In this document: positions 41,149-49,180 of the stretch, piece after piece
How the letters are laid out: the number at the start of each line of letters is the position of its first letter
Numbering within the stretch: position 1 is the stretch's first letter
NCBI GenBank assembly: GCA_944392105.1
Contig: CALXVM010000011.1
Coordinates: 1 to 56,510, forward strand
DNA: 56,510 nt
Direction: 5' to 3'
DNA from: an uncultured Clostridia bacterium
GTDB taxonomy: Bacteria; Bacillota; Clostridia; TANB77; CAG-508
The notes under the pieces: generated by a model
Seen by the model: the letters and a program-made list of their open reading frames with translations, nothing else
Told to the model about the DNA's origin: nothing
The model's database searches: none
Position numbers and translations under genes: made by a program

Positions 41149-41988
41149 CTATTTTGCACTATTTATAATTTTGTAAGTCCTGCATATGTTACAATCTGTA
41201 CACATGTAAACTCTATTTTCAAATATTAAGCATAATGTGTCTATAAATTCATCTTTTTTTGTTATTAAATGAATATTAATTTTTTTTGGTAATAGCGAAA
41301 GTAATGCGTTTAATGCAAAGTCGTTTGATGAAAATGTTATATCTGACAAATATTTTGCATTAAAGTTATTATTTGAAATAGTTATTATATCTTTATTTTT
41401 GTCTAATAAAATTGATTCACCATTTGTATAAATTAAATGTATTTCTTCTGTTTCTGGGTCTTTTGAATTCACATACATTTTTAATAAACTTATGAATTCA
41501 GCATATTCTTTTTCTATTATATATTTGTTTACTCCTTCGTCTACTAATTCGTCAATTTTCTCTATATATTCTTTTATTCTAAATGTTACAAAGCCGTCTA
41601 ATATCATTGATTTGTTTTTTTCTACATATTTTTTTACTTTACTATATATAGTTTTGTTTCTGTTTTTTAATTTGTTGTTTTTCAAAGATTCTATGCAAAT
41701 TTCTCCTATTTTTCTCCTTTCTATCTCGTCAAAGTAAAAGTAATTAAAAGAAAGAATTCTTCTTATTATATTAATTTCATAAAACTCTAATATAGTTTCT
41801 GTTATTATATTACATAATATTTTATAAAAGTTTTCTATTTCTTCCCCTGTGTAATGAACTATGAAATTCATATATATTTTAAATTTTCTATCTATATAAG
41901 AAATATTTGCAAAATCTATTTTATCGAATTTGTTTAGTAGATAATCTATTATTTCTCTATTGTTCGTTTTAATACAAAATGATTTCAA
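41149..41988 (-). CDS. ytxC: YtxC-like sporulation-associated protein
   Basis: A 279-residue cytosolic protein. The central block ILDGFVTFRIKEYIEKIDELVDEGV...YIIEKEYAEFISLLKMYV is the hallmark of the YtxC family, followed by a beta-rich C-terminus with two Cys pairs (CTDCNIC) at the end. YtxC is a sporulation-linked protein of unknown function in Bacillus and Clostridium. The start is TTG, with AAAGGAGA about ten bases upstream. It is monocistronic and faces the DUF4190 gene across a repeat. Confidence 0.83.
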   Translation of the reverse strand: MKSFCIKTNNREIIDYLLNKFDKIDFANISYIDRKFKIYMNFIVHYTGEEIENFYKILCNIITETILEFYEINIIRRILSFNYFYFDEIERRKIGEICIESLKNNKLKNRNKTIYSKVKKYVEKNKSMILDGFVTFRIKEYIEKIDELVDEGVNKYIIEKEYAEFISLLKMYVNSKDPETEEIHLIYTNGESILLDKNKDIITISNNNFNAKYLSDITFSSNDFALNALLSLLPKKINIHLITKKDEFIDTLCLIFENRVYMCTDCNICRTYKIINSAK

Positions 41989-42092
41989 CGTAAGTCTTCT
42001 CCTTTCAATATGTAATATTATCTACTAAATAGCTTTTATATATACATATTTTATTCAGAAAAGACTGTTTTGGTAACATCTAACAAAAAATA

Positions 42093-44843
42093 TTAATTTT
42101 GTCTTAATTTAGTGTGTTTTTCCTTAAATCCATATACTGTTTTACCAAATTTAATTTCATTAAATTTCTTTTGTACTTCCATAACAATTACTGGAATAAT
42201 TGATATTAATAGTGTTATTATCCATTGAGTTGAGTTAAGCATAGTTAGTTTAAATATATTAGCAACGCTTGGTATAAATACTATTCCTACTTGCAATAAA
42301 GTTCCTAATAAAAATGCACCTATTAAGTATTTATTTTCAAGTATTCCTGCTTTAAATATGGATTCTTCACTTTTTATGTTAAAACAATGTATTAGTTCAA
42401 GCATCCCTAAGCTTATAAATGCCATAGTTCTTCCTACTTCTAGCCCATAATATTTATTTCCTATGGTAAATGCAATTATCGTAAGTAGTCCTATCATAAA
42501 ACCTTCTGCTATTATTTTTCCAAATAGCCCATCTGCAAAAATGCTTTTCTTAGCATCTCTAGGAGGTCTTTCCATTATATCTTTTTCAGGTGGTTCTAGT
42601 CCTAATGCAATAGCAGGCAATGAGTCTGTTACTAAATTGACCCATAAAAGTTGCACTGCCAAAAGTGGTGACTTCATGCCTAATAATAATCCAATAAATA
42701 TTGTTACTATTTCGCCTATGTTTGTAGCAATTAAAAAGTGAATTGCTTTTTTTATATTATCAAAAATATTTCTGCCTTGTTTTACTGCTTCAACTATTGT
42801 TACAAAATTATCATCATTTAGTATCATGTCAGATGCGTTTTTTGCTACATCTGTGCCTTTCTTTCCCATTGCCACACCAATGTCTGCTTTTTTTAGTGCT
42901 GGAGCATCGTTTACTCCATCGCCAGTCATAGCAACTATTGCTCCCGTTTTTTGAAATGCCTTTACTATTCTTACTTTATGTTCTGGTGACACTCTTGCAA
43001 ATACAGAGTAATCCATAATATTTTTTACAAGATTGCTGTCTGTAATTTTGTCTAGTTCACTACCGGTAATTGCCAATTCATTATTTTGTAGTATTCCTAA
43101 ATCTTTTGCAATAGCCTTAGCTGTTGTAATGTGGTCTCCTGTAATCATTACAGTTTTTATTCCTGCTTTTCTACAGTCTCTAACAGCTTCTTTTACGCCT
43201 CTCCTTGGTGGGTCTATCATCCCAACAAATCCAATGAATATTAAGTTGTTTTCAATAGTATTTGAATTTATAGTACTTGGTAATACATCTATGTCTAAAT
43301 AAGCTACTCCTAATACCCTTAAGGCTCTTTCTGCCATTTTTTCATTTTGATTTTTTAACTTATTTATATATAATGCATCCAAATTTTTCTTTATATTGTT
43401 TTCTTCATAATAAGTACATTTATTTAACAAAACTTCTGGTGCTCCTTTTGTTATTATTCTATGTTTCCCATTTTCTAATTTTATTATTACACTCATTAAT
43501 TTTCTTGTAGAGTCAAACGGTATTTCATATACTCTGCTATAATTTTTGTTTATGTTAATCCTTTCATAATTTATATTGTTATTCAAATTAGGCATTTGTT
43601 CTATACTTTTTATACTGCTGTTAAAAAATGCTTTATTTATATCTGTTGCATTATTTTTTGATGTACTGTTTAAATTAGTTCTTTCCTCTAAATTGGCTTT
43701 AACAATTGCAACTTCTGTAGGTTCTCCTTCTACTTTGTTTCCTATAATTTCACAGTTTGCGCATATCGAACCATATTCTAATACTTTATTTCTATCTCCT
43801 ATTACTTCTACCACTTTCATGTTATTTTCTGTAAGTGTTCCTGTTTTATCTGAACATATAACTTTACTGCTTCCTAGTGTTTCTACAGCTGGCAATTTTC
43901 TTATAATAGCATTTTTCTTTGCCATTTTTGTAACCGCAATTGAAAGTATTATTGTTACAATTGCTGGCAAACCTTCTGGAATAGCTGCAACTGCTAAGCC
44001 CACAGATGTCATAAACATTTCTGTAATTGGTATATTTTTTATAATTCCTATTACAAATATTACTGCACAAATTGCTAAGCAAGCTATTCCTAATACTTTT
44101 CCTACTTCTTCTAACTTTTTTTGAATTGGAGTAGTCGGCGACTCGTTTGTTATTATCATATTTGCAATTTTTCCAACTTCGGTACTCATTCCGGTACTTA
44201 CAACAATTCCTTCGGCATGCCCATTTACAACTATTGTACTTCCAAATGCCATATTGCACATATCACCTAGTGCCACTTTTTTATTTGTTATTACCTTATC
44301 TGCATTTTTTAGTACAGGTTCATTTTCCCCTGTTAGGCTTGCTTCTTCTACCTTTAAATTTACAGCATTTATTAATCTCATGTCTGCTGGAACATAATTT
44401 CCAGCTTCAAGTATTACAATATCTCCTGGAAGTACATTTTCTCCATTAATTGTTTGAATTAGTCCATTTCTTTTTACTTTTGCAACAGGTGATGATAACT
44501 TTTTTAATGCTTCTATGGATTTTTCTGCTTTTGTTTCTTGAATTAATCCCATTAAGCCATTAAAAAATACAATTGCAATAATTATAATCGAGTCAAAATA
44601 GTCTCCTGTTCCTTCAATATAGCTTACTACCGCAGATACAATTGCAGCAATAATTAAAATTATTATCATAAAATCATTAAATTGTTTTATAAATTTTACA
44701 ATTAGGCTTTCTTTTTTTGCTTCTCTAATTTTGTTTTTTCCAAACTTTTTTTCCCTTTCTTGAACATCTTTTTCTCTTAAACCAATTTTTAAGTTTGTCC
44801 TAAGCTCTCTTGCAACTTCTTCAATACTTTTCGTATACCACAT
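42093..44843 (-). CDS. P-type Ca2+-transporting ATPase
   Basis: A 916-residue PIIA-type cation pump with ten predicted membrane segments. It has the actuator TGEN (SLTGENEPV), the membrane-4 motif VAAIPEGLPAIV, phosphorylation site SDKTGTLTE (about residue 330), KGAPEVLL, MITGDH and GDGVNDAPALKKADIG. The last membrane blocks include LWVNLVTDSLPAIALGLE. The ion-site sequences match SERCA-like calcium pumps. It should export Ca2+ from the cytoplasm. Full length, AAAGGAG start site, divergent from ytaF across a tandem-repeat tract. Confidence 0.95.
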   Translation of the reverse strand: MWYTKSIEEVARELRTNLKIGLREKDVQEREKKFGKNKIREAKKESLIVKFIKQFNDFMIIILIIAAIVSAVVSYIEGTGDYFDSIIIIAIVFFNGLMGLIQETKAEKSIEALKKLSSPVAKVKRNGLIQTINGENVLPGDIVILEAGNYVPADMRLINAVNLKVEEASLTGENEPVLKNADKVITNKKVALGDMCNMAFGSTIVVNGHAEGIVVSTGMSTEVGKIANMIITNESPTTPIQKKLEEVGKVLGIACLAICAVIFVIGIIKNIPITEMFMTSVGLAVAAIPEGLPAIVTIILSIAVTKMAKKNAIIRKLPAVETLGSSKVICSDKTGTLTENNMKVVEVIGDRNKVLEYGSICANCEIIGNKVEGEPTEVAIVKANLEERTNLNSTSKNNATDINKAFFNSSIKSIEQMPNLNNNINYERININKNYSRVYEIPFDSTRKLMSVIIKLENGKHRIITKGAPEVLLNKCTYYEENNIKKNLDALYINKLKNQNEKMAERALRVLGVAYLDIDVLPSTINSNTIENNLIFIGFVGMIDPPRRGVKEAVRDCRKAGIKTVMITGDHITTAKAIAKDLGILQNNELAITGSELDKITDSNLVKNIMDYSVFARVSPEHKVRIVKAFQKTGAIVAMTGDGVNDAPALKKADIGVAMGKKGTDVAKNASDMILNDDNFVTIVEAVKQGRNIFDNIKKAIHFLIATNIGEIVTIFIGLLLGMKSPLLAVQLLWVNLVTDSLPAIALGLEPPEKDIMERPPRDAKKSIFADGLFGKIIAEGFMIGLLTIIAFTIGNKYYGLEVGRTMAFISLGMLELIHCFNIKSEESIFKAGILENKYLIGAFLLGTLLQVGIVFIPSVANIFKLTMLNSTQWIITLLISIIPVIVMEVQKKFNEIKFGKTVYGFKEKHTKLRQN

Positions 44844-44985
44844 ATAAATCTCTCCTTTGTTTAGTTTTATTAATTTATATGCTTGTACTAATTTTTTATG
44901 ATTTTATTTTAATGTCTTTTTTAAGGCATTGTATTTTGAGTTGTTTTATCTTTTACTTTTTAATTATTTGTCTCAGTATCTCATC

Positions 44986-45105
44986 ATTTTTAAATTTATA
45001 ATTTTCACATTTTCAATTTTTACATTTGCAATTTTTACATTTGCAATTTTTACATTTACCGTTTTTACATTTACAATTTTCACATTTTTAATTTTTACAT
45101 TTGCA
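44986..45105. repeat. eight tandem copies of a 15-bp repeat
   Basis: The unit is ATTTTTACATTTGCA, with units at 44986, 45001, 45016, 45031, 45046, 45061, 45076 and 45091. Units 3, 4 and 8 are identical and the others have one to four changes. It lies between the divergent calcium-pump and ytaF genes, where their promoters should be. A multiple of three in length, it reads as repeated IFTFA on the plus strand, but I do not regard that frame as a gene. Confidence 0.9.
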
Positions 45106-45164
45106 AAAATATTTATATTAACTCATTTTGTTAAGTTTACATATTATATTTAGAGGTGAGACTT

Positions 45165-45725
45165 TTGTTTTTAGCAATATTAATTCTTGCTATATCTGTA
45201 AGCATAGACTCTTTCGGAATTGGCATTACATACGGAATTAGAAATACTACTATAGGCAAATTATCTGCTACAGTTTTATTTGTTTTATCTATTCTTTTTT
45301 CTAGCATTTCTATCTTTCTTGGTAATGTTATATTTTCAATAATTCCAGAAAATGTTGTAAAGTTTATTAGTATTATACTTTTATTTGGCATGGGAATTTG
45401 GATTATATTAGAAACAATAAAAAATCCTATTATTTTGGATTTAAACAAATCTAACACAATAGAATTAAACGAAGCTTTTTGCTTAGCAATTGCTCTTTCT
45501 ATAGATTCAGTATGTGTTGGAATTTCATGTTCATCCTTTGGAAACTATGGATTACTATATCCTATTTTAGTTCCAATATTCCAACTACTATTCTTAAACT
45601 CTGGCATTATACTTGGAAAAAATTTTACTAAAATACATTTATTTAAACATATTCCTTTAAAACTTTGGAATATACTTTCCGGCATACTTATAATTGCTAT
45701 TGGAATATTTAGAGCTTTTGTGTGA
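45165..45725 (+). CDS. ytaF: YtaF/MntP-like sporulation membrane protein
   Basis: A membrane protein of 186 residues with about six hydrophobic helices arranged as two similar halves. Each half starts with the acidic motif SIDSFGIGI or SIDSVCVGI, characteristic of the MntP/YtaF (DUF204) group. The linker ILDLNKSNTIELNEAF resembles YtaF rather than the shorter MntP, so a sporulation membrane protein, possibly a cation transporter, is favoured. The start is TTG at 45165, behind AGAGGTGA; a GTG at 45156 is an alternative but would overlap that site. The stop TGA is immediately followed by a palindromic repeat. Confidence 0.83.
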   Translation: MFLAILILAISVSIDSFGIGITYGIRNTTIGKLSATVLFVLSILFSSISIFLGNVIFSIIPENVVKFISIILLFGMGIWIILETIKNPIILDLNKSNTIELNEAFCLAIALSIDSVCVGISCSSFGNYGLLYPILVPIFQLLFLNSGIILGKNFTKIHLFKHIPLKLWNILSGILIIAIGIFRAFV

Positions 45726-45843
45726 GAAATTGGGACCAGATCTAAATTTCCTCAAATGGGAAAAAATGATCTGGTCCCAATTTCCTTCAGTGACCTGTCC
45801 CCAATTTCCCAAATCGGGAAGTTGGGACCTGTCCCTAATTTCC
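45726..45843. repeat. double palindromic intergenic repeat, copy 4
   Basis: The first half, from the base after the ytaF stop, is GAAATTGGGACCAGATC ... GATCTGGTCCCAATTTCC, as in copy 1. The second half is GACCTGTCCCCAATTTCCC ... GGGACCTGTCCC, as in copy 2. Its right edge enters the secF gene and supplies its last two codons and stop (Gly-Asn-TAG within GGAAATTAGGGAC). Confidence 0.82.
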
Positions 45844-46479
45844 AAGTTTGGCAAGTTTGTTTTCTCTTTTTACTGTTACAACTATCATCGCAAGTGTATA
45901 TAGTAATAATCCAACAGGTATTACTAATTGGTTTATTGGTAGTCTAGTTATTCCAATTAGGCTTAAGTATAGTAGTTCTATGCCGAAAACTCCTACTATG
46001 TATTTTCCTAGGGTCCTAAATGCTCCTAATTTTCTATAACGTATCATTGCATATATAAATACTATTGCTGTACATATTCCAACTGGCCAAATATATGGGC
46101 TTATTATGTCTCTTAATCTTATTTTTGGGTTATGTACTGTACTAATATTTTCTACTTTGTTCTCTAATTCGTATTTTTCATTTATTTTGTTGTTAAGTTC
46201 TTCTATTTTTGGTGCTAATTCTTCATCTGATGCTTCTTCTACTGTAAAAGAAACCATATCTTTATATAATTCTACAACTTGAACAACTACTCTTTGGTCT
46301 CCAAATACTTCTTTTGCAATGTCTCTCATGTCTTTAACATTAAATTCTTTACCTATTGAGACATATATAGTTGCATTGTCTTTGTATGGTACGTCTTTGT
46401 TAAATCCTTTTAGCCCAACCATAACTCCACCTGCTATTATTATGGCTATTAATATAACATAACTAATCTTTTTTAACAT
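45835..46479 (-). CDS. secF: SecF-like translocase subunit, reduced
   Basis: A 214-residue protein directly behind secD. It has one N-terminal membrane segment, an extracellular domain of ~110 residues (ATIYVSIGKEFNVKDMRDIAK ... EELNNKINEKY, weakly SecF P1-like), then three membrane segments. Typical SecF has ~290-310 residues and six segments, so two are missing. It is assigned mainly by position and the P1-like region. Start is uncertain: the ATG at 46479 is chosen because AAAGGAA lies ~12 bases upstream; ATGs at 46491 and 46500 are alternatives. Its stop codon lies inside a palindromic repeat. Confidence 0.65.
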   Translation of the reverse strand: MLKKISYVILIAIIIAGGVMVGLKGFNKDVPYKDNATIYVSIGKEFNVKDMRDIAKEVFGDQRVVVQVVELYKDMVSFTVEEASDEELAPKIEELNNKINEKYELENKVENISTVHNPKIRLRDIISPYIWPVGICTAIVFIYAMIRYRKLGAFRTLGKYIVGVFGIELLYLSLIGITRLPINQLVIPVGLLLYTLAMIVVTVKRENKLAKLGN

Positions 46480-46503
46480 TATAAATTTCATTCCTTTCAT
46501 GCT

Positions 46504-48087
46504 TTATTTAAAGTTTTGATTTTCTTGTTCTTTTACTGTATTTACTAATAATGTTCTTGTTATTACAATATTATATATTAGTAATGTTATAATTCCCCAG
46601 AACATTACCATACCAAAGCTATATAATGGTAACCAATTAGCAAAACATAAAATTACTGTTATTATTATAAGTGGTACTAAAATAAATAGCATTCTTGTAA
46701 GTGCTTTTTGGAAGTCTAGTTCTACTTCTATTCTTTCTTTTTCTTTGTAGTTTTCTTTTATTAATGATAATAAATAAAATACAAATACAAAGTTAATAAT
46801 TATTGAAAGTATTATTGCAACTAGTCCGTCTAATGTAAGCATTACGTTTGTATATCTTATTGCCAATAATAAGCATGCAATATATCCTATAAATGCAATT
46901 GCTGACAAGAAACCGTTTTTCTTGTATTTAACTATCATAACTAATAATGTTACTAGTGTAATAACTCCAACAACAGCTGCAGCTATATATATTAATTCTT
47001 GTGGTATTTCTGAGTATACAAATCTATTTACATCTAAAACATAAGTTACAGGAATTACTCCACTATTTAATAATACTGCTAAATTAGATGCTTGTCTTAT
47101 ATACTCATTTATGTCTGAGCTTGATGTACTAGCTTGTCCTATAGATAATTGTAATTCTCCTGTTGCATTTTCTTGTTCAAATGCAGATTCAACTAATGTT
47201 GTTCCATCTATTGAAATTGTTACTTTCTTGCTATTGTCATTACCGTCTTCATCTGTAGATTTTATATATGTATTACTAATTTCTTTTAGTTTTTCTGTTC
47301 CTTCTTTATTAAATTGTATTGATAAAAATACTGTTGTAGCATTTGAATTACTGCTAACATATCCATATTTTACAGTTGCTTTTTCTATATGTGAGTTGTC
47401 TAATAATACGTTACCATCAGGGTCTGTAACTTCAAATTTTCCAGGTAAGTACATATATTGAGCTACTGTGTCAGTATCTGAGTAGTCTAACATGTCTACC
47501 ATTATGCTTCCATCTTCTTCATTTAAAGCAATTGTATAATCTGGTACATTTAAAAGTTGTAATCTTTTATTTATTATTTCTTTTGTTTTCTCAAAATTTT
47601 CTTTAGTTAAGACTTCTTCTGGATTTATAGGTTCTTCTTTTGTAGTGGTGTCTTCGCCTTCTTCTGTTACTACATTTCCGTCTTTATCATAAATAACTTT
47701 ATTTGTTGAGTCATCTACTATTACTCCCAATTTTCTTGAACCTTGTAAGTCCATTCCTAATGAGTATTCTGGAATTATATTGTTAATACGTCCTTTATTT
47801 TGTATATATATTCCACCAAATGAGATAGCTGTAACTAGCACAATAACTAAAATAGATAAAATTATTTTTAATCTATTATCTACTCTACTTGGCTTTTTAT
47901 TTTCTTTTTGTGTCTTATTTGCTGTAATACTATTTTCTGTAACTTTTTCTGTACTTTCTTTTACTGCACTTTTTTTTGTACTTTCTTGTACTTTTTTATT
48001 TGTATTCTCTTTTTTTATTGTTTTACTACTATTTTCTTTGCTATTGACATCTTTTTTAGTCTTTTTTACTTCTTTCTTCTCTTCCAC
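46504..48087 (-). CDS. secD: protein translocase subunit SecD
   Basis: A 527-residue SecD. The first ~75 residues are an unusual Lys/Ser/Thr/Asn-rich cytoplasmic extension. Then come TM1 (about 76-97), the motif YSLGMDLQGS, a large extracytoplasmic P1 domain with KEIINKRLQLLNVPDYTI, and five C-terminal membrane segments, for six in total. SecDF uses the proton or sodium gradient to help pull proteins through SecYEG. It starts with GTG behind GGAGGCAATAAA, 17 bases after the HD gene, and is followed 24 bases later by a short SecF. Confidence 0.93.
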   Translation of the reverse strand: MEEKKEVKKTKKDVNSKENSSKTIKKENTNKKVQESTKKSAVKESTEKVTENSITANKTQKENKKPSRVDNRLKIILSILVIVLVTAISFGGIYIQNKGRINNIIPEYSLGMDLQGSRKLGVIVDDSTNKVIYDKDGNVVTEEGEDTTTKEEPINPEEVLTKENFEKTKEIINKRLQLLNVPDYTIALNEEDGSIMVDMLDYSDTDTVAQYMYLPGKFEVTDPDGNVLLDNSHIEKATVKYGYVSSNSNATTVFLSIQFNKEGTEKLKEISNTYIKSTDEDGNDNSKKVTISIDGTTLVESAFEQENATGELQLSIGQASTSSSDINEYIRQASNLAVLLNSGVIPVTYVLDVNRFVYSEIPQELIYIAAAVVGVITLVTLLVMIVKYKKNGFLSAIAFIGYIACLLLAIRYTNVMLTLDGLVAIILSIIINFVFVFYLLSLIKENYKEKERIEVELDFQKALTRMLFILVPLIIITVILCFANWLPLYSFGMVMFWGIITLLIYNIVITRTLLVNTVKEQENQNFK

Positions 48088-48104
48088 TTTATTGCCTCCT
48101 ACAA

Positions 48105-48764
48105 TTATAATAATTTAGTATCATTTATAATTAATTCAAACCATATGTCTAAATATTTTGCAGCAAATTTGCTCATCATGGTTCTATCCATAAATATTTC
48201 AAAATAATCTAACACAGGTGATATTTTTGTGTCTATTGTTAAGTCTAATGTAACTTTTCTTTCTTCTCCATTTACTATAAACTTAGATTCTGTAACCGCA
48301 TAATTTACTTTATCATGTTTGTCAAAGCTTGATATATTTCTATTTGTTACTCTGCTTCTATGTGCATCAGATTTATCTGCTAAAATTATAGCTGCTGAAA
48401 TGTCGCTTACAGCATTGCCTGTTTTTTCGTCATGATTTCCTATTGCAGTCATTATTTCTGTTCTTGCATTCGCATCCATTCCCATATCTTTTAGTATTTG
48501 GTATGCCAAAATAGCTCCTGTATGTGCATGGTCTACTCTATTAACACAGTTTCCTATGTCATGCATATATCCTGCTATTTTTGCAAGTTCTATTCTATCT
48601 TCTGGATAGTTTAATGCTGAAAGCACTTCTGCCGCTCTATCTGCTACAATTGTTGCATGTCTTACAGAATGCTCGGTGTATCCAAGCTCATTAAGTTGTT
48701 TTTGCGAGCTCGATATTAATGCTTTTACATCTTCATTATTTTTAACATCTTCAAAAGTTACCAT
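48105..48764 (-). CDS. HD domain phosphohydrolase
   Basis: A 219-residue cytosolic protein with a metal-dependent HD domain: His36 in EHSVRHATIVADRA, His68-Asp69 in GYMHDIG, His79/His81 in DHAHTGA, then IGNHDEKTG and a later Asp in ILADKSDAHRSR. HD enzymes hydrolyse nucleotides or phosphate esters; the substrate is unknown. The position just before secD-secF is common in clostridia and suggests co-transcription. GGAGG precedes the ATG. Confidence 0.9.
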   Translation of the reverse strand: MVTFEDVKNNEDVKALISSSQKQLNELGYTEHSVRHATIVADRAAEVLSALNYPEDRIELAKIAGYMHDIGNCVNRVDHAHTGAILAYQILKDMGMDANARTEIMTAIGNHDEKTGNAVSDISAAIILADKSDAHRSRVTNRNISSFDKHDKVNYAVTESKFIVNGEERKVTLDLTIDTKISPVLDYFEIFMDRTMMSKFAAKYLDIWFELIINDTKLL

Positions 48765-48881
48765 TAAAATCCTCCATTCTCATACGCTAGTATTGTATAT
48801 TAAAATAATAAAAATATCAACTATTTTCTATGTAATTTTTTCCATAAGTTAAAATTATACATTACTAAATTGCTAAAAAAT

Positions 48882-48931
48882 AAAACTAGTCAAAACTGTT
48901 CAATTTTATTTGAGAGTTTTTAACTAGTTTT
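48882..48931. terminator. second terminator after polA
   Basis: AAAACTAGTCAAAACT and AGTTTTTAACTAGTTTT form a long, nearly perfect stem with a ~17-base loop. On the minus strand it is followed by ATTTTTTA. It lies upstream of the HD gene and isolates it from polA. Confidence 0.75.
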
Positions 48932-49003
48932 ATATGTTTTTATATTATACATACCTTCTACTTATTTTTCAACTTATTTCGTTTGACCTTTTTCGACAAA
49001 AAA

Positions 49004-49046
49004 TGAACCCAAATTATTAAACTTTTTTGTCTAATAATTGGGTTCA
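49004..49046. terminator. first terminator after polA
   Basis: TGAACCCAAATTATTA and TAATAATTGGGTTCA form a ~15-bp stem with one bulge and a loop near ACTTTTTTGTC. The polA stop is 135 bases upstream on the minus strand. Confidence 0.75.
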
Positions 49047-49148
49047 CTTTAATTTGTTAAATTTTACTTGAAAAAAATTTTTGTATACTCTTATTATTAT
49101 ATAATTTAAGAATTTTTGGCATTTACTACCACAGTCATGTTTTAAGTT

Positions 49149-49175
49149 GTCAAAAATCTCCGTCCCCAATGACCA
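49149..49175 (-). repeat. GTCATTGGGGACGG-type element at the polA stop
   Basis: On the minus strand TGGTCATTGGGGACGG then AGATTTTTGACA lies five bases after the polA TAA. It looks like a member of the same class of stop-codon-adjacent GGGGAC repeats, but is single in this window, so membership rests on resemblance only. Confidence 0.45.
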
Positions 49176-49180
49176 TTTTT

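Noticed and set aside
44986..45105. CRISPR array
   Set aside because: Units are 15 bp and directly adjacent with no spacers, and no cas genes are present.
44929..45153. 74-codon plus-strand frame with repeated IFTFA pentapeptides
   Set aside because: It is only the translation of the 15-bp tandem DNA repeat. It has no ribosome binding site and lies in a divergent promoter region.
45657..45947. Several 63-69 codon frames over the repeat at 45726-45843
   Set aside because: They are created by the palindromic repeat (GDRSQLP / LGPVPN-type peptides) and have no start signals.
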